Shown here: positions 1-7,420 of the stretch, one piece after another | How positions within the stretch are numbered: the first letter of the stretch is position 1 | Layout: every line of letters starts with the position of its first letter | Source: Candidatus Wallbacteria bacterium | Lineage (GTDB): Bacteria > Muiribacteriota > UBA6191 > JACPRK01 | DNA length: 56,684 nt | Assembly: GCA_016190005.1 (NCBI GenBank) | Contig: JACPRK010000006.1 | Coordinates: 1 to 56,684 of the forward strand | Reading direction: 5' to 3' | Notes under the pieces: generated by a model | Told to the model about the DNA's origin: nothing | The model's database searches: none | Seen by the model: the letters and a program-made list of their open reading frames with translations, nothing else | Made by a program: the position numbers and the translations under genes

Positions 1-100
1 AGAGACTGATCCCTCACCGCAAGCGGCTACAGATCCTCAGGTCCAGTCACGGGCCAGCACCGCTCGAACCCACTACGGCCGAGGCGATCGGAGGTTCACC
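1..100. other. No recognisable gene
   Basis: I see no coding region, RNA gene or clear promoter here. It may be the far end of an intergenic region whose neighbour lies outside the window. Confidence 0.4.
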
Positions 101-124
101 ATGATCCGGCGTCGCTCCCTTTGA
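101..124 (+). other. Seven-codon ORF with Shine-Dalgarno (leader peptide or gene remnant)
   Basis: A GGAGG at 90-94 sits 6 nt before an ATG that reads MIRRRSL and then TGA. The peptide resembles the charged start of a signal peptide. The heptameric repeat array begins 5 nt after the stop, so this could be the decayed start of a secreted-protein gene, a leader peptide, or chance. Confidence 0.25.
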
Positions 125-128
125 AAAG

Positions 129-161
129 AGTAGCCAGTAGTCAGTAGACAGTAGTCAGTAG
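129..161. repeat. Heptameric tandem repeat array (AGTAGNC type)
   Basis: About five consecutive 7-bp units follow the pattern AGTAGCC, AGTAGTC, AGTAGAC, AGTAGTC, AGTAGGT. An inverted array of the same family lies at 270-304, so the two could pair in RNA or cruciform DNA. Confidence 0.85.
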
Positions 162-269
162 GTGGCTGCGGAGAAGCGGCGCGCTCACGGCTCACCATTT
201 CCTCAGCGAGAACAGAGACCAACCTCCCCTCAGCAGCCTCCCCCAAGACGACGAAACAGTGCCCTAGTC

Positions 270-304
270 CTACTGGCTACTGACTACTGGCTTCTGGCTA
301 CTTC
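270..304. repeat. Heptameric tandem repeat array, inverted partner
   Basis: Five 7-bp units of the type CTACTGG/CTACTGA are the reverse complement of the array at 129-161. The array runs into the 3' end of the metalloprotease gene and supplies its TAG stop codon at 298-300. Confidence 0.85.
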
Positions 305-1770
305 AACACGACGCCGGATTGCTGCATCGAAGTGCGGACAGCGGCGAGCTCGTCGGCGGTCAAGTCCTTCCTGATGACCGACCAGAAATTGGTGAGGCTG
401 CCCATCCGGTTCCCCTTGCGCATCCAGCCCCAGATCCGATCGAAGTCGTAAGCGACGCCGTCGGCGCCGTCGGCGTTCGAATCGTAGAGGTCCCAGAGAG
501 CGGCGGAGACGCGCCACTCATTTTTCTCGGTCATGCAGACGTCCGCGGGGACGTTCTCGATGCGGATCGGGGCGCGACGGGGGACCAGGAACTGGAACTT
601 GGCGTCAGTGTCGGCGCGATCCAGGTGGCAGACGCCGCCGAAGAAGGTGGCCCATCCCTCGGAGAAGGCCAGCGAGGAGGTGTAGCACTCATCGATCTTG
701 TGCTGCCCGCCGCCGGCCTGCGAGCTGGTGCCGGTGAAGAAGATGGCGTGACCGAACTCATGGCCGATGACGTCCCACTGGTGGGGCTCGGTCAGGTTGA
801 CCTCTCCCCAGGAGTAATAGTCGCCGCCGGACGGCCACTCGATGCCGATCTGCTTCCACCAGCCGATGTCGATGTTGCGCGAGGCGAAGGCGTCGAGCGC
901 TTTGGAGACCGTCCCGTGAATCCAGGCAGCCTCTGAGCTGGGTAGTCCCTTGGGCAGAACCAGATCGCCTGCGTCCACGACGCTTCCGGCCACGGCCGTC
1001 ACCTCGGGAGCTTCCCAGACGTACGGCTTGTCGCTCGTCTTGACCACCCAGCGCTCGTTTCCGAGCGTGAAGCGCGGAAGGAACGCCTTCCTTTCGGCCG
1101 ATGCGTCCGGGAGCGTGAGCTGGAAGTTGCCGTCGAGGTCGGTGGCGCCCTTCGCGACGGGGTTGCCGCCGCCGGCGGGGACGAGTTCGACGGTCACGTA
1201 GCGGCCCGCGGCCAGGGCGCCCGCCGCGTCGTACCAGGCCAGGCGGCCCTTGATGGCGGAGCTTCCGTCCGGCGTGGGGACGGGGCCGTCGAGCACGCCC
1301 GGAAGCCGGGCTGCACGAAAGAGGTTCTTGCTCGAGCCGGAGTCGGCCTCGATGGCCTGGGCCGTGGTGAGCCCCTCGATGCGGCCTTCCCGCTCGAATA
1401 GGAAAATGCGGCCGCGGCTGAAGCCGTCCGGGTTGTCGGAAGGTCTGTAGATGAGCTGCGCGGCCTGGCGTCCCCTGGGAGTCCCTTGCAGCAGGTACCG
1501 CTCCGTGCGGCTCTGGTTGGCCTGCAGGGCGACGACCACCCGGACCGACCCCCCGGTCAGCGCCAGGCCTGCGGGGAGCTGCAACTCGAGGCTGCCCTGA
1601 ACGGGCTGCGCAGAAGTGTTCATGACCACGGCGTCCAGGGCGAGGCCGGAGGCCGTCGGGCGTGCCGCGAGTGCGACGCGAACCTGAGGTCCTTCGGAAA
1701 AGGCGAGGGCCTGTGCGGCCGTGAATCCGAGTGCGAGCGCCAGGGTGAGGAGTTGCTTGGAGCGGAGCAG
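298..1770 (-). CDS. Secreted gluzincin-type zinc metalloprotease, probable CTG start
   Basis: Predicted exported peptidase of about 490 residues. A signal peptide (LLRSKQLLTLALALGF and on to AQALA) begins the protein. The zinc motif HEFGHA is near residue 337 and a downstream SEGWATF (near 370) supplies the third ligand, as in gluzincins. The N-terminal half looks like beta-sandwich or carrier-type domains. The reading frame is open to 1860, but a strong promoter at 1809-1837 would start transcription near 1802, downstream of that first possible start. The only sensible start is then CTG at 1770, with AAGGAGG at 1778-1784 seven nt upstream. Substrate is unknown. The TAG stop lies in a heptameric repeat. 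Confidence 0.8.
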   Translation of the reverse strand: MLRSKQLLTLALALGFTAAQALAFSEGPQVRVALAARPTASGLALDAVVMNTSAQPVQGSLELQLPAGLALTGGSVRVVVALQANQSRTERYLLQGTPRGRQAAQLIYRPSDNPDGFSRGRIFLFEREGRIEGLTTAQAIEADSGSSKNLFRAARLPGVLDGPVPTPDGSSAIKGRLAWYDAAGALAAGRYVTVELVPAGGGNPVAKGATDLDGNFQLTLPDASAERKAFLPRFTLGNERWVVKTSDKPYVWEAPEVTAVAGSVVDAGDLVLPKGLPSSEAAWIHGTVSKALDAFASRNIDIGWWKQIGIEWPSGGDYYSWGEVNLTEPHQWDVIGHEFGHAIFFTGTSSQAGGGQHKIDECYTSSLAFSEGWATFFGGVCHLDRADTDAKFQFLVPRRAPIRIENVPADVCMTEKNEWRVSAALWDLYDSNADGADGVAYDFDRIWGWMRKGNRMGSLTNFWSVIRKDLTADELAAVRTSMQQSGVVLK

Positions 1771-1777
1771 GGCCGGA

Positions 1778-1784
1778 CCTCCTT
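1778..1784 (-). promoter_or_regulatory. Ribosome binding site deciding a CTG start
   Basis: AAGGAGG lies 7 nt upstream of CTG at 1770-1768. No in-frame ATG, GTG or TTG exists between the predicted transcription start and the signal-peptide hydrophobic core. Confidence 0.65.
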
Positions 1785-1808
1785 GGGACCGTGTCTGAGG
1801 AGCGCGGG

Positions 1809-1837
1809 AGTATAGCAGCGCTCGGGCCGCATGACAA
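1809..1837 (-). promoter_or_regulatory. Sigma-70 promoter of the metalloprotease gene
   Basis: On the minus strand, TTGTCA (1837-1832), a 17-nt spacer and TATACT (1814-1809). The predicted transcription start is near 1802, giving a leader of about 32 nt. Confidence 0.75.
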
Positions 1838-1888
1838 GCCGGGCGCGCGGGTTGGGGCACGAGATGCGGGCCGCGCCGGACCGGCGGC

Positions 1889-2215
1889 TCAGCAACCGCA
1901 GTCGATGTCGACGCCGGGCTCCTCCTCGGAGAGGGGGCCGGAGACGGGGAGGACGCGCTCGAGTTGCGCGTCGGGGCGCGGGATCAGGTGGGAGCCGACC
2001 AAGCCGTTCAAGGAAGCGGCAGCCTGAGCGCCGGCGTCGATTGCAGCGCGCACGGCGGCGATGTCCCCGCGGAAGCTGACGGTGAGCATGGCGCACCCTA
2101 TCCGTTCCAGGGAGACGACTTCGACGGACGCGGCCTTCACCGCCGCGTCCGAAGCCGCGATCATCGCCGGCAGGCTATTGGTCTCGATCAATCCGAGGGC
2201 GTCGTCTCGCTCCAT
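1889..2215 (-). CDS. Single-domain bacterial microcompartment shell protein (BMC-H, PduA/CcmK type)
   Basis: A 108-residue protein that matches the BMC fold along its length: ALGLIET near the N-terminus, AADAAVKAA-like helix, ERIGCAMLTV, the RGD-AVRAAIDAG segment and the HLIPRP ending. Such proteins form hexagonal tiles of protein shells around enzyme clusters. Aligned with PduA (EKIGSGLVTV), the pore residue Ser40 is replaced by Cys41. The tail is acidic and ends DIDCGC. No other shell protein, vertex protein, aldehyde dehydrogenase or signature enzyme is in the window, so it is an orphan here. It lies between the metalloprotease gene (same strand) and a long palindrome. Family assignment is strong; function in this cell is unknown. 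Confidence 0.9.
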   Translation of the reverse strand: MERDDALGLIETNSLPAMIAASDAAVKAASVEVVSLERIGCAMLTVSFRGDIAAVRAAIDAGAQAAASLNGLVGSHLIPRPDAQLERVLPVSGPLSEEEPGVDIDCGC

Positions 2216-2242
2216 ACGGCGACAGCGTACCTCGGAAAACCG

Positions 2243-2298
2243 GTGGCGTCTACCTGTACCGGGTTTTTCTCGAAAAACCCGGTACAGGTAGACGCCAC
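2243..2298. repeat. Perfect 27-bp-arm palindromic element (family A, copy 1)
   Basis: Arms at 2243-2269 and 2272-2298 are exact reverse complements (starting GTGGCGTCTACCTGTACC) around a 2-nt loop. Related copies occur at 17407-17482 and as a single arm at 41294-41319. It stands between the start of the shell-protein gene and the tRNA terminator. Confidence 0.95.
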
Positions 2299-2343
2299 GG
2301 GATTTCCCTGCTGCTTCGCGGCCCGGGACATGCCGGAATGACA

Positions 2344-2374
2344 GAACCGGATCGCTCTAGAAGCGATCCGGTTC
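2344..2374 (-). terminator. Hairpin at the end of the tRNA transcript
   Basis: A perfect 13-bp stem (GAACCGGATCGCT and its complement) with a 5-nt loop lies about 40 nt downstream of tRNA-fMet on the minus strand. There is no long T-tract, so termination is inferred from position. Confidence 0.55.
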
Positions 2375-2412
2375 CAGCTTGGCCGCGTCTCTAGCTGACC
2401 GGCCTATTTCGA

Positions 2413-2486
<74 letters not shown>

Positions 2487-2529
2487 TCGTTTTGCGATTG
2501 AAGTGGGACCCGAGAACGCGCGTTTCCAG

Positions 2530-2615
2530 TGCCGAGGGCCGGAATCGAACCGGCACGGACCGTGAGGTCCAAGGGATTTTAAGTCCCCCGCGTCTACCAG
2601 TTTCGCCACCCCGGC
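2530..2615 (-). tRNA. tRNA-Leu (UAA)
   Basis: An 86-nt class II tRNA with a long variable arm, acceptor GCCGGGG/CCTCGGC, anticodon TAA in GACTTAAAATC, and T-loop GGTTCGATTCC. CCA is not encoded. It is the first gene of a two-tRNA transcript. Confidence 0.95.
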
Positions 2616-2650
2616 GAAGTCCGTTGGGGAACGGCTTCACAGGTGCGCCG

Positions 2651-2679
2651 AGTGTACCATCGCAGCGTTCCGCTGTCAA
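2651..2679 (-). promoter_or_regulatory. Sigma-70 promoter of the tRNA-Leu/tRNA-fMet transcript
   Basis: On the minus strand, a perfect TTGACA (2679-2674), a 17-nt spacer and TACACT (2656-2651). Transcription would start near 2644, about 29 nt before mature tRNA-Leu. Confidence 0.85.
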
Positions 2680-2733
2680 GCATGATCTGCGGGGCGGGCC
2701 AGTGCGACGCGCGGCAAGGCGCCAGGATTGGGA

Positions 2734-3756
2734 TCACTCCACGCGACAGAAGGTACGGCGGGCGGCCTTGGTGGCGACGTCGGGAGGGCACTCGGGGCCG
2801 AATCGGACGCGGTCGGGCGGAACGGTGACGGCGGGAGTCGCTGGCGGGGTGACGCCGAAGCGCTGGACGGCGAAGGTGGCGCGGGGATCGCTTGCGGCGC
2901 GCAGACGGGGGAGGTCGCCGAAGACGAGGGCGACGCTCTCGGCCTGGTCCTCGATGGGATGAAAGCTGATGGCGTAGGAGGTCGGCCGTTCGGCGCAACG
3001 GGAGCGATCGAAGGCCCAGTTCTTGTCTGGCTTGACGGTCCATCCGAACTGGCTGGCCCAGTCCTGGGTGAGGGGTGTGTTGTTGAGGAAGTCGACGGAG
3101 CTGTCGACCGCGGGAGTGCCCCGGGTGAACTGGAAGTTGTGGGTGAACTCGTGGATGACGATGTGCTGGGCGGTGAGGCGGGTGGCCTCGAGGGTCGAGT
3201 AGGGTGGGGCGGGGTAAAGCTCGGAGCCCGAAGGGAAAGTTGCGAAGGTGAGATCGAAGAAGGTGATCCGGGTGCGGGTGCCGTCCGAAAGCTGGGTGGC
3301 GAGACCGGCGATGAAGTCCGGCTGAACGGCATCCTGGCGGGCGCGACGGATCTGCACGTGCTGCAGGAAGGGCAGCGGCACCTGGCGGAGCGCGGCCTTG
3401 ACGGTTTCGAGCTCCTGGGTCGAGAACTTGAGGGGCTGGGACTCGACCAGCACCGAGGAGAGCGTACTTGGCGCCGGCTCCAGAGGAGTGAGGGAGGTCG
3501 AGGTGGTCGGGGTCGAGGAGGAGGTGGTGGCGGTGGTCGAGGTCGACTTGGTCGGCTCGTAGCTGACGAGCTGGCCTGGGAGGATGCCGGGCGGCAGGTC
3601 GTCGGGCCCGCAGCCGCCGCCGGCCGCGAGCGAGACGAGGAGCAGGAAGGTCAACCAGACTGAATCGAGCAGCCGACTCGAAAACGCCCGTGACACCGAA
3701 ATCCGGCCGGGAGAGCCGCGCCTGGGCAGATGCGAGGAACCGTCCATGTCAGGCAC
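2734..3756 (-). CDS. Lipoprotein with HEXXH metalloprotease motif
   Basis: A 340-residue protein with a hydrophobic signal segment ending LAAGGGC, a plausible lipobox. A Thr/Ser-rich linker of about 25 residues follows, then a globular domain. HEFTHNFQF near residue 200 is an HEXXH zinc motif, and EDQAESVAL about 65 residues later could give the third ligand. It is probably an envelope-anchored peptidase, though not one I can place in a named family. The first ATG leaves a long charged stretch before the hydrophobic segment, so an internal GTG may be the true start. It lies 27 nt downstream of the HAMP protein gene and is likely co-transcribed with it. Confidence 0.65.
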   Translation of the reverse strand: MPDMDGSSHLPRRGSPGRISVSRAFSSRLLDSVWLTFLLLVSLAAGGGCGPDDLPPGILPGQLVSYEPTKSTSTTATTSSSTPTTSTSLTPLEPAPSTLSSVLVESQPLKFSTQELETVKAALRQVPLPFLQHVQIRRARQDAVQPDFIAGLATQLSDGTRTRITFFDLTFATFPSGSELYPAPPYSTLEATRLTAQHIVIHEFTHNFQFTRGTPAVDSSVDFLNNTPLTQDWASQFGWTVKPDKNWAFDRSRCAERPTSYAISFHPIEDQAESVALVFGDLPRLRAASDPRATFAVQRFGVTPPATPAVTVPPDRVRFGPECPPDVATKAARRTFCRVE

Positions 3757-3783
3757 GCCCGACCAACCGTCGGAAGTCGGGTC

Positions 3784-4395
3784 TCAGACCCGCTCACCCT
3801 CGTCGGGCCCGACGTCTCCGCCGTCGGCGTCTTCCTCGAGCGGCCGGCCCAGGTGCTCCGGCAGCCGGAATTGGGAGAGCAGCTCGCGCAGGCGGGCGAA
3901 GTCACGCTTGTCGGGCTCCAGCTTTTCCTGGGCGATGGTTTCCTTGCTGATGGCGCCGATCTTCTCGGCCAGCCCGCGCGTCATCAGATTGAACGCATCG
4001 GCCAGCTCCTTCAGCTCGTCCCTTGGGCGCAGCGTGGTGACGATCGCCAGATTGCCCGTGCCGATCTCCTTGGCTACCTTCTCCATGCGGTAGACCGGCC
4101 CGGCGATGGTGTGCGTCACGAGAATTGATAACAAGAACACGAAGAACAGGCTGAACCCTTCCGCTATCAAGATCCTCGGTATCAGGAAATTGGCGATGTC
4201 GCGCATCGTCAGATCGGTCTGGCCCAGCCGCTCGCTGGAGTGCTCGAGAAGGTCTTGCACCTTCTCGCTGATCAGCAAGTAGCAAAGCCCTCCGACGAGG
4301 TTCGCGACGATGGTCACCATCAGCATGAAGATGATGGTCAGCTTCAGCTGAAACGTCGGCTTCGAAACGATGGAGCGTCGCCTGGTCGTCGTCAT
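3784..4395 (-). CDS. Membrane protein with HAMP domain, no output domain
   Basis: A 203-residue protein with two membrane segments (about residues 20-43 and 79-100) flanking a short periplasmic loop. A HAMP linker follows (HTIAGPVYRMEKVAKEIGTGNL and on to DELKELADAFNLM), then about 70 charged residues. HAMP domains relay signals in sensor kinases and chemoreceptors, but no kinase, cyclase or methyl-accepting domain is attached, so any partner must act in trans. I chose ATG 4395 because GGGAGG lies about 10 nt upstream; the in-frame ATG at 4440 lacks a comparable site. Confidence 0.75.
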   Translation of the reverse strand: MTTTRRRSIVSKPTFQLKLTIIFMLMVTIVANLVGGLCYLLISEKVQDLLEHSSERLGQTDLTMRDIANFLIPRILIAEGFSLFFVFLLSILVTHTIAGPVYRMEKVAKEIGTGNLAIVTTLRPRDELKELADAFNLMTRGLAEKIGAISKETIAQEKLEPDKRDFARLRELLSQFRLPEHLGRPLEEDADGGDVGPDEGERV

Positions 4396-4434
4396 CTCTC
4401 GCGGTCCTCCCGGCGCCGGTGCTGGCCGGCACGT

Positions 4435-4528
4435 CGACATACTAGCATCGGGGAGTAGTGAGTAGCGAGTAGTGAGTAGCCTGACGAGGGGGAGCTTCCA
4501 TGGAGGGGCCGGAGAGACTAGTATGTCG
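4435..4528. repeat. Widely spaced 11-bp inverted repeat in a divergent intergenic region
   Basis: CGACATACTAG (4435-4445) and its exact reverse complement (4518-4528) lie on either side of a heptameric repeat between divergent genes. Each half contains TAGTAT, but no convincing -35 element accompanies it. It could be a regulatory dyad. Confidence 0.4.
4453..4480. repeat. Heptameric tandem repeat array (GAGTAGY x4)
   Basis: Four perfect-register units GAGTAGT, GAGTAGC, GAGTAGT, GAGTAGC. A reverse-complement array of the same unit lies at the other end of the phosphofructokinase gene (5827-5850). Confidence 0.9.
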
Positions 4529-4613
4529 GCAGATGCGCAGGAGTTCCTTCGAACCTGTCCCGCCAGTGATACGGACCGGCGGATCGATTTCCTTACAGAG
4601 AGGGTGAGGCGCC

Positions 4614-5813
4614 ATGGCGAAGAGCAGGGGAACCATCGGAATTTTGACGGGCGGCGGCGATGTCCCAGGTCTGAATCCGGCCATCCGGGCGGTCACCGTG
4701 CGCGCCTTACGGGAAGGGTTCCAGGTCATCGGGATCCGCCGGGGGTGGGCCGGTCTGGTCGACCTGATACCCGACAAGGACGCCGACAATCGGCGCCACT
4801 TCCAGGTGCTGACGGAGGACGTGGTGAACCGCGCGGGACGCACGGGCGGTACGTTCCTCCACACGTCCAGGACGCGCCCGAGCCACCTTCCACTTTCAAA
4901 CGTGCCGGCGCACCTGCGCGACCACTACGCCAGTGAGGTCAACGACGTCACGGACCAGGTCCTCAAGAACCTGGAGTTCCTCGGCATCGAGTGCCTCATT
5001 CCCATCGGCGGCGACGACACGCTCAGCTACGGCCAGCGGCTGCACCAGGCCGGCATGAAGGTCGTGGCGATTCCCAAGACCATGGACAACGACGTGCCGG
5101 GCACCGACTACTGCATCGGCTTTTCCACCTGCGTGACGCGCACCATCGAGCTGACTCACAAGCTGCGCACCTGCGCGGGCAGCCACGAGCGCTTCCTGGT
5201 GCTGGAGGTCTTCGGGCGCTACGCGGGATACTCGGCACTGCTGCCGACGATGGCCGGCGCGGCAGATCGATGCGTCATCCCGGAGCACCCCTTCGACATC
5301 GACCAGCTGATCGAGCTCATGAGCCGGGACCGGGACAAGCACCCGAGCCAGTACTCCGTCGTACTCGTCTCGGAGGGCGCCACGATGTCCCATCAGAGCT
5401 CGATGACGTTCGAAGCCGAGGAGACCGACCAGTACGGCCACAAGAAGCTGGGCGGCATCGGTGACGTCATCGCCCGTGAGCTCAAGGAGCGCTCCCCGAA
5501 GTTCAACCAGGGCCGCCGGGTCAACGTGGTCAATCAGCGGCTCGGCTACCTGGTGCGCTGCGGCGATCCGGACGCCATGGATTCCATCGTCCCGATGGCC
5601 TTCGGCAACCTCGCGCTCGACCTCATCCTCAAGGGCGCCTCGGGGCGGCTCGTGAGCCTGCGCAACGGCTGCTACGACGACGTCCCGATCGACGTCGTGA
5701 CCGGGCGCAAGAAGGTCGTGAACGTGAGCAAGTACTACAACACGGAGCGGCTCCGCCCCATCTACGAATCGTTCGCCCGCCAGCCCCTGTTCATCATGAC
5801 CAGCGACGTCTGA
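4614..5813 (+). CDS. 6-phosphofructokinase, probably pyrophosphate-dependent
   Basis: A 399-residue PFK-A superfamily enzyme that phosphorylates fructose 6-phosphate in glycolysis. It has GILTGGGDVPGLNPAI at the N-terminus, GGDDT near residue 133 and PKTMDNDVPGTD near 154. The second Asp of GGDDT and the Lys of PKTMDND occupy the positions that are Gly in ATP-using enzymes (GGDGS, PGTIDND). In the characterised family this combination marks pyrophosphate use, which makes the reaction reversible. A GTGAGG precedes the ATG. The gene stands alone between two inverted heptameric repeat arrays and is divergent from the HAMP gene. Phosphoryl donor is inferred from two residues only. Confidence 0.88.
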   Translation: MAKSRGTIGILTGGGDVPGLNPAIRAVTVRALREGFQVIGIRRGWAGLVDLIPDKDADNRRHFQVLTEDVVNRAGRTGGTFLHTSRTRPSHLPLSNVPAHLRDHYASEVNDVTDQVLKNLEFLGIECLIPIGGDDTLSYGQRLHQAGMKVVAIPKTMDNDVPGTDYCIGFSTCVTRTIELTHKLRTCAGSHERFLVLEVFGRYAGYSALLPTMAGAADRCVIPEHPFDIDQLIELMSRDRDKHPSQYSVVLVSEGATMSHQSSMTFEAEETDQYGHKKLGGIGDVIARELKERSPKFNQGRRVNVVNQRLGYLVRCGDPDAMDSIVPMAFGNLALDLILKGASGRLVSLRNGCYDDVPIDVVTGRKKVVNVSKYYNTERLRPIYESFARQPLFIMTSDV

Positions 5814-5826
5814 GCGCCTCCCCCAC

Positions 5827-5850
5827 CTCGCTACTCGCTACTCGCTACTC
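5827..5850. repeat. Heptameric tandem repeat array (CTCGCTA x3)
   Basis: Three exact CTCGCTA units plus a partial one. On the minus strand this reads GAGTAGC, matching the array at 4453-4480 in inverted orientation. It encodes the last codons and TAG stop of the propeller lipoprotein. Confidence 0.9.
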
Positions 5851-6991
5851 CCTCGTAACCAACCACGGCGACTCCGGCGGCTGTTCCGACAAAGAGCGTC
5901 TTGCTCGCGGCGTCCCACGCCAGCGCGTTGACCGTGTCGTCGGGCAGACCTCGCTCGGTGTCGAAGACGTCGAGCTGCGGGCCGGCCAGGCGCGCCAGGC
6001 CGGCCTTGGTGGCGATCCAGAGGACAGATGCGTCCTCGAGCAGCGCGTCGCGGACCTCGCAGGAGGGCAGCGCCAGGTTCCCCTTGACCGCAACACGGGC
6101 CAGGTTGTCGTCCTTGACGACATACTTCGTGTGCTCGCCGGTGTAGACGGTCCACTTGCCGTCGAAGATGGAGACGCCGATGTCGGTGGCGACGAGGAGC
6201 TTGCCGGAGGCCTCGTCGAAACGGACCGAGTTGACGTAGTTTCCGCCCAGGTCGGCGTTGCCCAGCTCGTCGGTGACGACCTTCTCGCTCTTGATGTCCT
6301 GGTAGGTGCCGTAGAAGTGCTCCCACTTGCCGGTGGCGGGCAGGAAGTGGAGAAGGCCGAAGCGGGTGCCGGCCCAGAGCTCGCCATCACGCCCGACGGC
6401 CAAGGAAAGTACGTGCTGGGCAGAGGTCTGGTTCCGGGTGAGCGGAGGGTCGATCAGCAGCCGGTCCCAGCCCTTGTTGGAGGCGTCCTGGCGCTCCACT
6501 CCGGTGGTCCGGCCAGCGTAGATGACTCCCTTGGCGGAGGCGATTCCATTGATGCGGCCGGTCTCTTCGCTCGACCAGCCTAGCCCAGGGACGAACCGCC
6601 CGAAACCCATGTTGGTGCCGGCCAGCAGCTCGCCCTTCTGGCCGGTCAAAGAAAGGACCTCCTGGCCCTCGAACCTGCCGGAAGGCGACGCGATCTCCCT
6701 GAGCAAGAGCTTGCGGGGCCGCGACAAGTACGTCGCGGCCTTCAGCCCGGCCCGGGTCCCGATGTGCAGGGTGCCGGCGTCCCAGCAGAGCGCCGTCACC
6801 TCGCCAGCCTTGCCCTGCCCGACTTCCAGCGTCGTGAACACACGAGCCCTGGGCTGCGCGTCCTCGTTCTCGGAAGACTGGGCCGGCTTCGTGGCTCCGC
6901 CCGTCGAGCTGCCCTCGCCGCAGCCCGTAACGAGCAGCGCCACGCCGAGCGCCACCCCCATCGCAGCTCGCCATGCGTCATTCTCGTACAT
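5831..6991 (-). CDS. Beta-propeller lipoprotein (two-component-regulator-like propeller repeats)
   Basis: A 386-residue lipoprotein with signal segment VALGVALLVTGC, where the Cys is the lipidation site. About seven propeller-type repeats follow, with recurring phrases such as LHIGTRAGL, ELWAGTRFGLLHF, LWIATKAGLARL and LFVGTAAGVAVV, resembling Reg_prop blades. It probably acts on the periplasmic face as a binding scaffold; the ligand is unknown. ATG 6991 is preceded six nt earlier by a -10 element, so the mRNA is probably leaderless. The open frame upstream of 6991 overlaps rpmF and plsX and is not coding. The last residues (GVASSE, stop) are encoded by the heptameric repeat at 5827-5850. Confidence 0.8.
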   Translation of the reverse strand: MYENDAWRAAMGVALGVALLVTGCGEGSSTGGATKPAQSSENEDAQPRARVFTTLEVGQGKAGEVTALCWDAGTLHIGTRAGLKAATYLSRPRKLLLREIASPSGRFEGQEVLSLTGQKGELLAGTNMGFGRFVPGLGWSSEETGRINGIASAKGVIYAGRTTGVERQDASNKGWDRLLIDPPLTRNQTSAQHVLSLAVGRDGELWAGTRFGLLHFLPATGKWEHFYGTYQDIKSEKVVTDELGNADLGGNYVNSVRFDEASGKLLVATDIGVSIFDGKWTVYTGEHTKYVVKDDNLARVAVKGNLALPSCEVRDALLEDASVLWIATKAGLARLAGPQLDVFDTERGLPDDTVNALAWDAASKTLFVGTAAGVAVVGYEGVASSE

Positions 6992-6997
6992 GCTCAC

Positions 6998-7026
6998 ATT
7001 ATGGTCTCCGACTCCTGGGCAGTCCA
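6998..7026 (-). promoter_or_regulatory. Promoter predicting a leaderless mRNA for the propeller lipoprotein
   Basis: On the minus strand, TGGACT (7026-7021), 17 nt, CATAAT (7003-6998), then exactly 6 nt to ATG 6991. Transcription would begin at or next to the start codon. Confidence 0.6.
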
Positions 7027-7056
7027 GGATGTTCCGCCTTTCCGGCTCCCCCGTGA

Positions 7057-7085
7057 TTGACTTCCCACGGGCACGCGGATATACT
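7057..7085 (+). promoter_or_regulatory. Sigma-70 promoter of the rpmF-fab operon
   Basis: TTGACT, a 17-nt spacer and TATACT; predicted transcription start near 7092, giving an 86-nt leader before rpmF. It diverges from the propeller lipoprotein promoter. Confidence 0.8.
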
Positions 7086-7177
7086 GCGCTCTCGCTTTTC
7101 CAGAAGCCGGCTGACTTTTCATGCGCCCGCGTCGATCGCGGCCTTCCGGCTTCCGCACCAAGGAGCCCGATACAGAG

Positions 7178-7357
7178 ATGCCAGTACCGAAGAGAAAAAC
7201 CGCTCGCTCCCGCAGGGACACCCGCAGGGCCCAGGATAAGCTGGCGCTGCCGGCGGAGTCCCGATGCCCCCGCTGCCACGAGGTGAAGCCTCCCCACAGG
7301 GTCTGCAAATCCTGCGGCTACTACAAGGACTTCGACGTCCTGCAGCTCGAGGGCTGA
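7178..7357 (+). CDS. rpmF: 50S ribosomal protein bL32
   Basis: A 59-residue protein starting MPVPKRKTARSRRDTRRAQ, the typical bL32 N-terminus. It carries CPRC and CKSC pairs that form the zinc-ribbon seen in the C+ form of the protein. It is a structural protein of the large ribosomal subunit. The frame is open further upstream, but family length and an AAGGAG at 7159-7164 favour ATG 7178. It heads the fatty-acid gene cluster, as in many bacteria, though the usual upstream yceD gene is absent. Confidence 0.95.
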   Translation: MPVPKRKTARSRRDTRRAQDKLALPAESRCPRCHEVKPPHRVCKSCGYYKDFDVLQLEG

Positions 7358-7420
7358 GACGGGCGCTCCGTGACCGAACCAGCTGACGACCGGGCCGCAG
7401 GCCCCGGGGCGTCCTGAGAC

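Noticed and set aside
2228-2260. Possible promoter for the shell-protein gene formed by the family A palindrome (TAGACG and TACGCT)
   Set aside because: Only 4 of 6 and 3 of 6 matches; too weak to claim.
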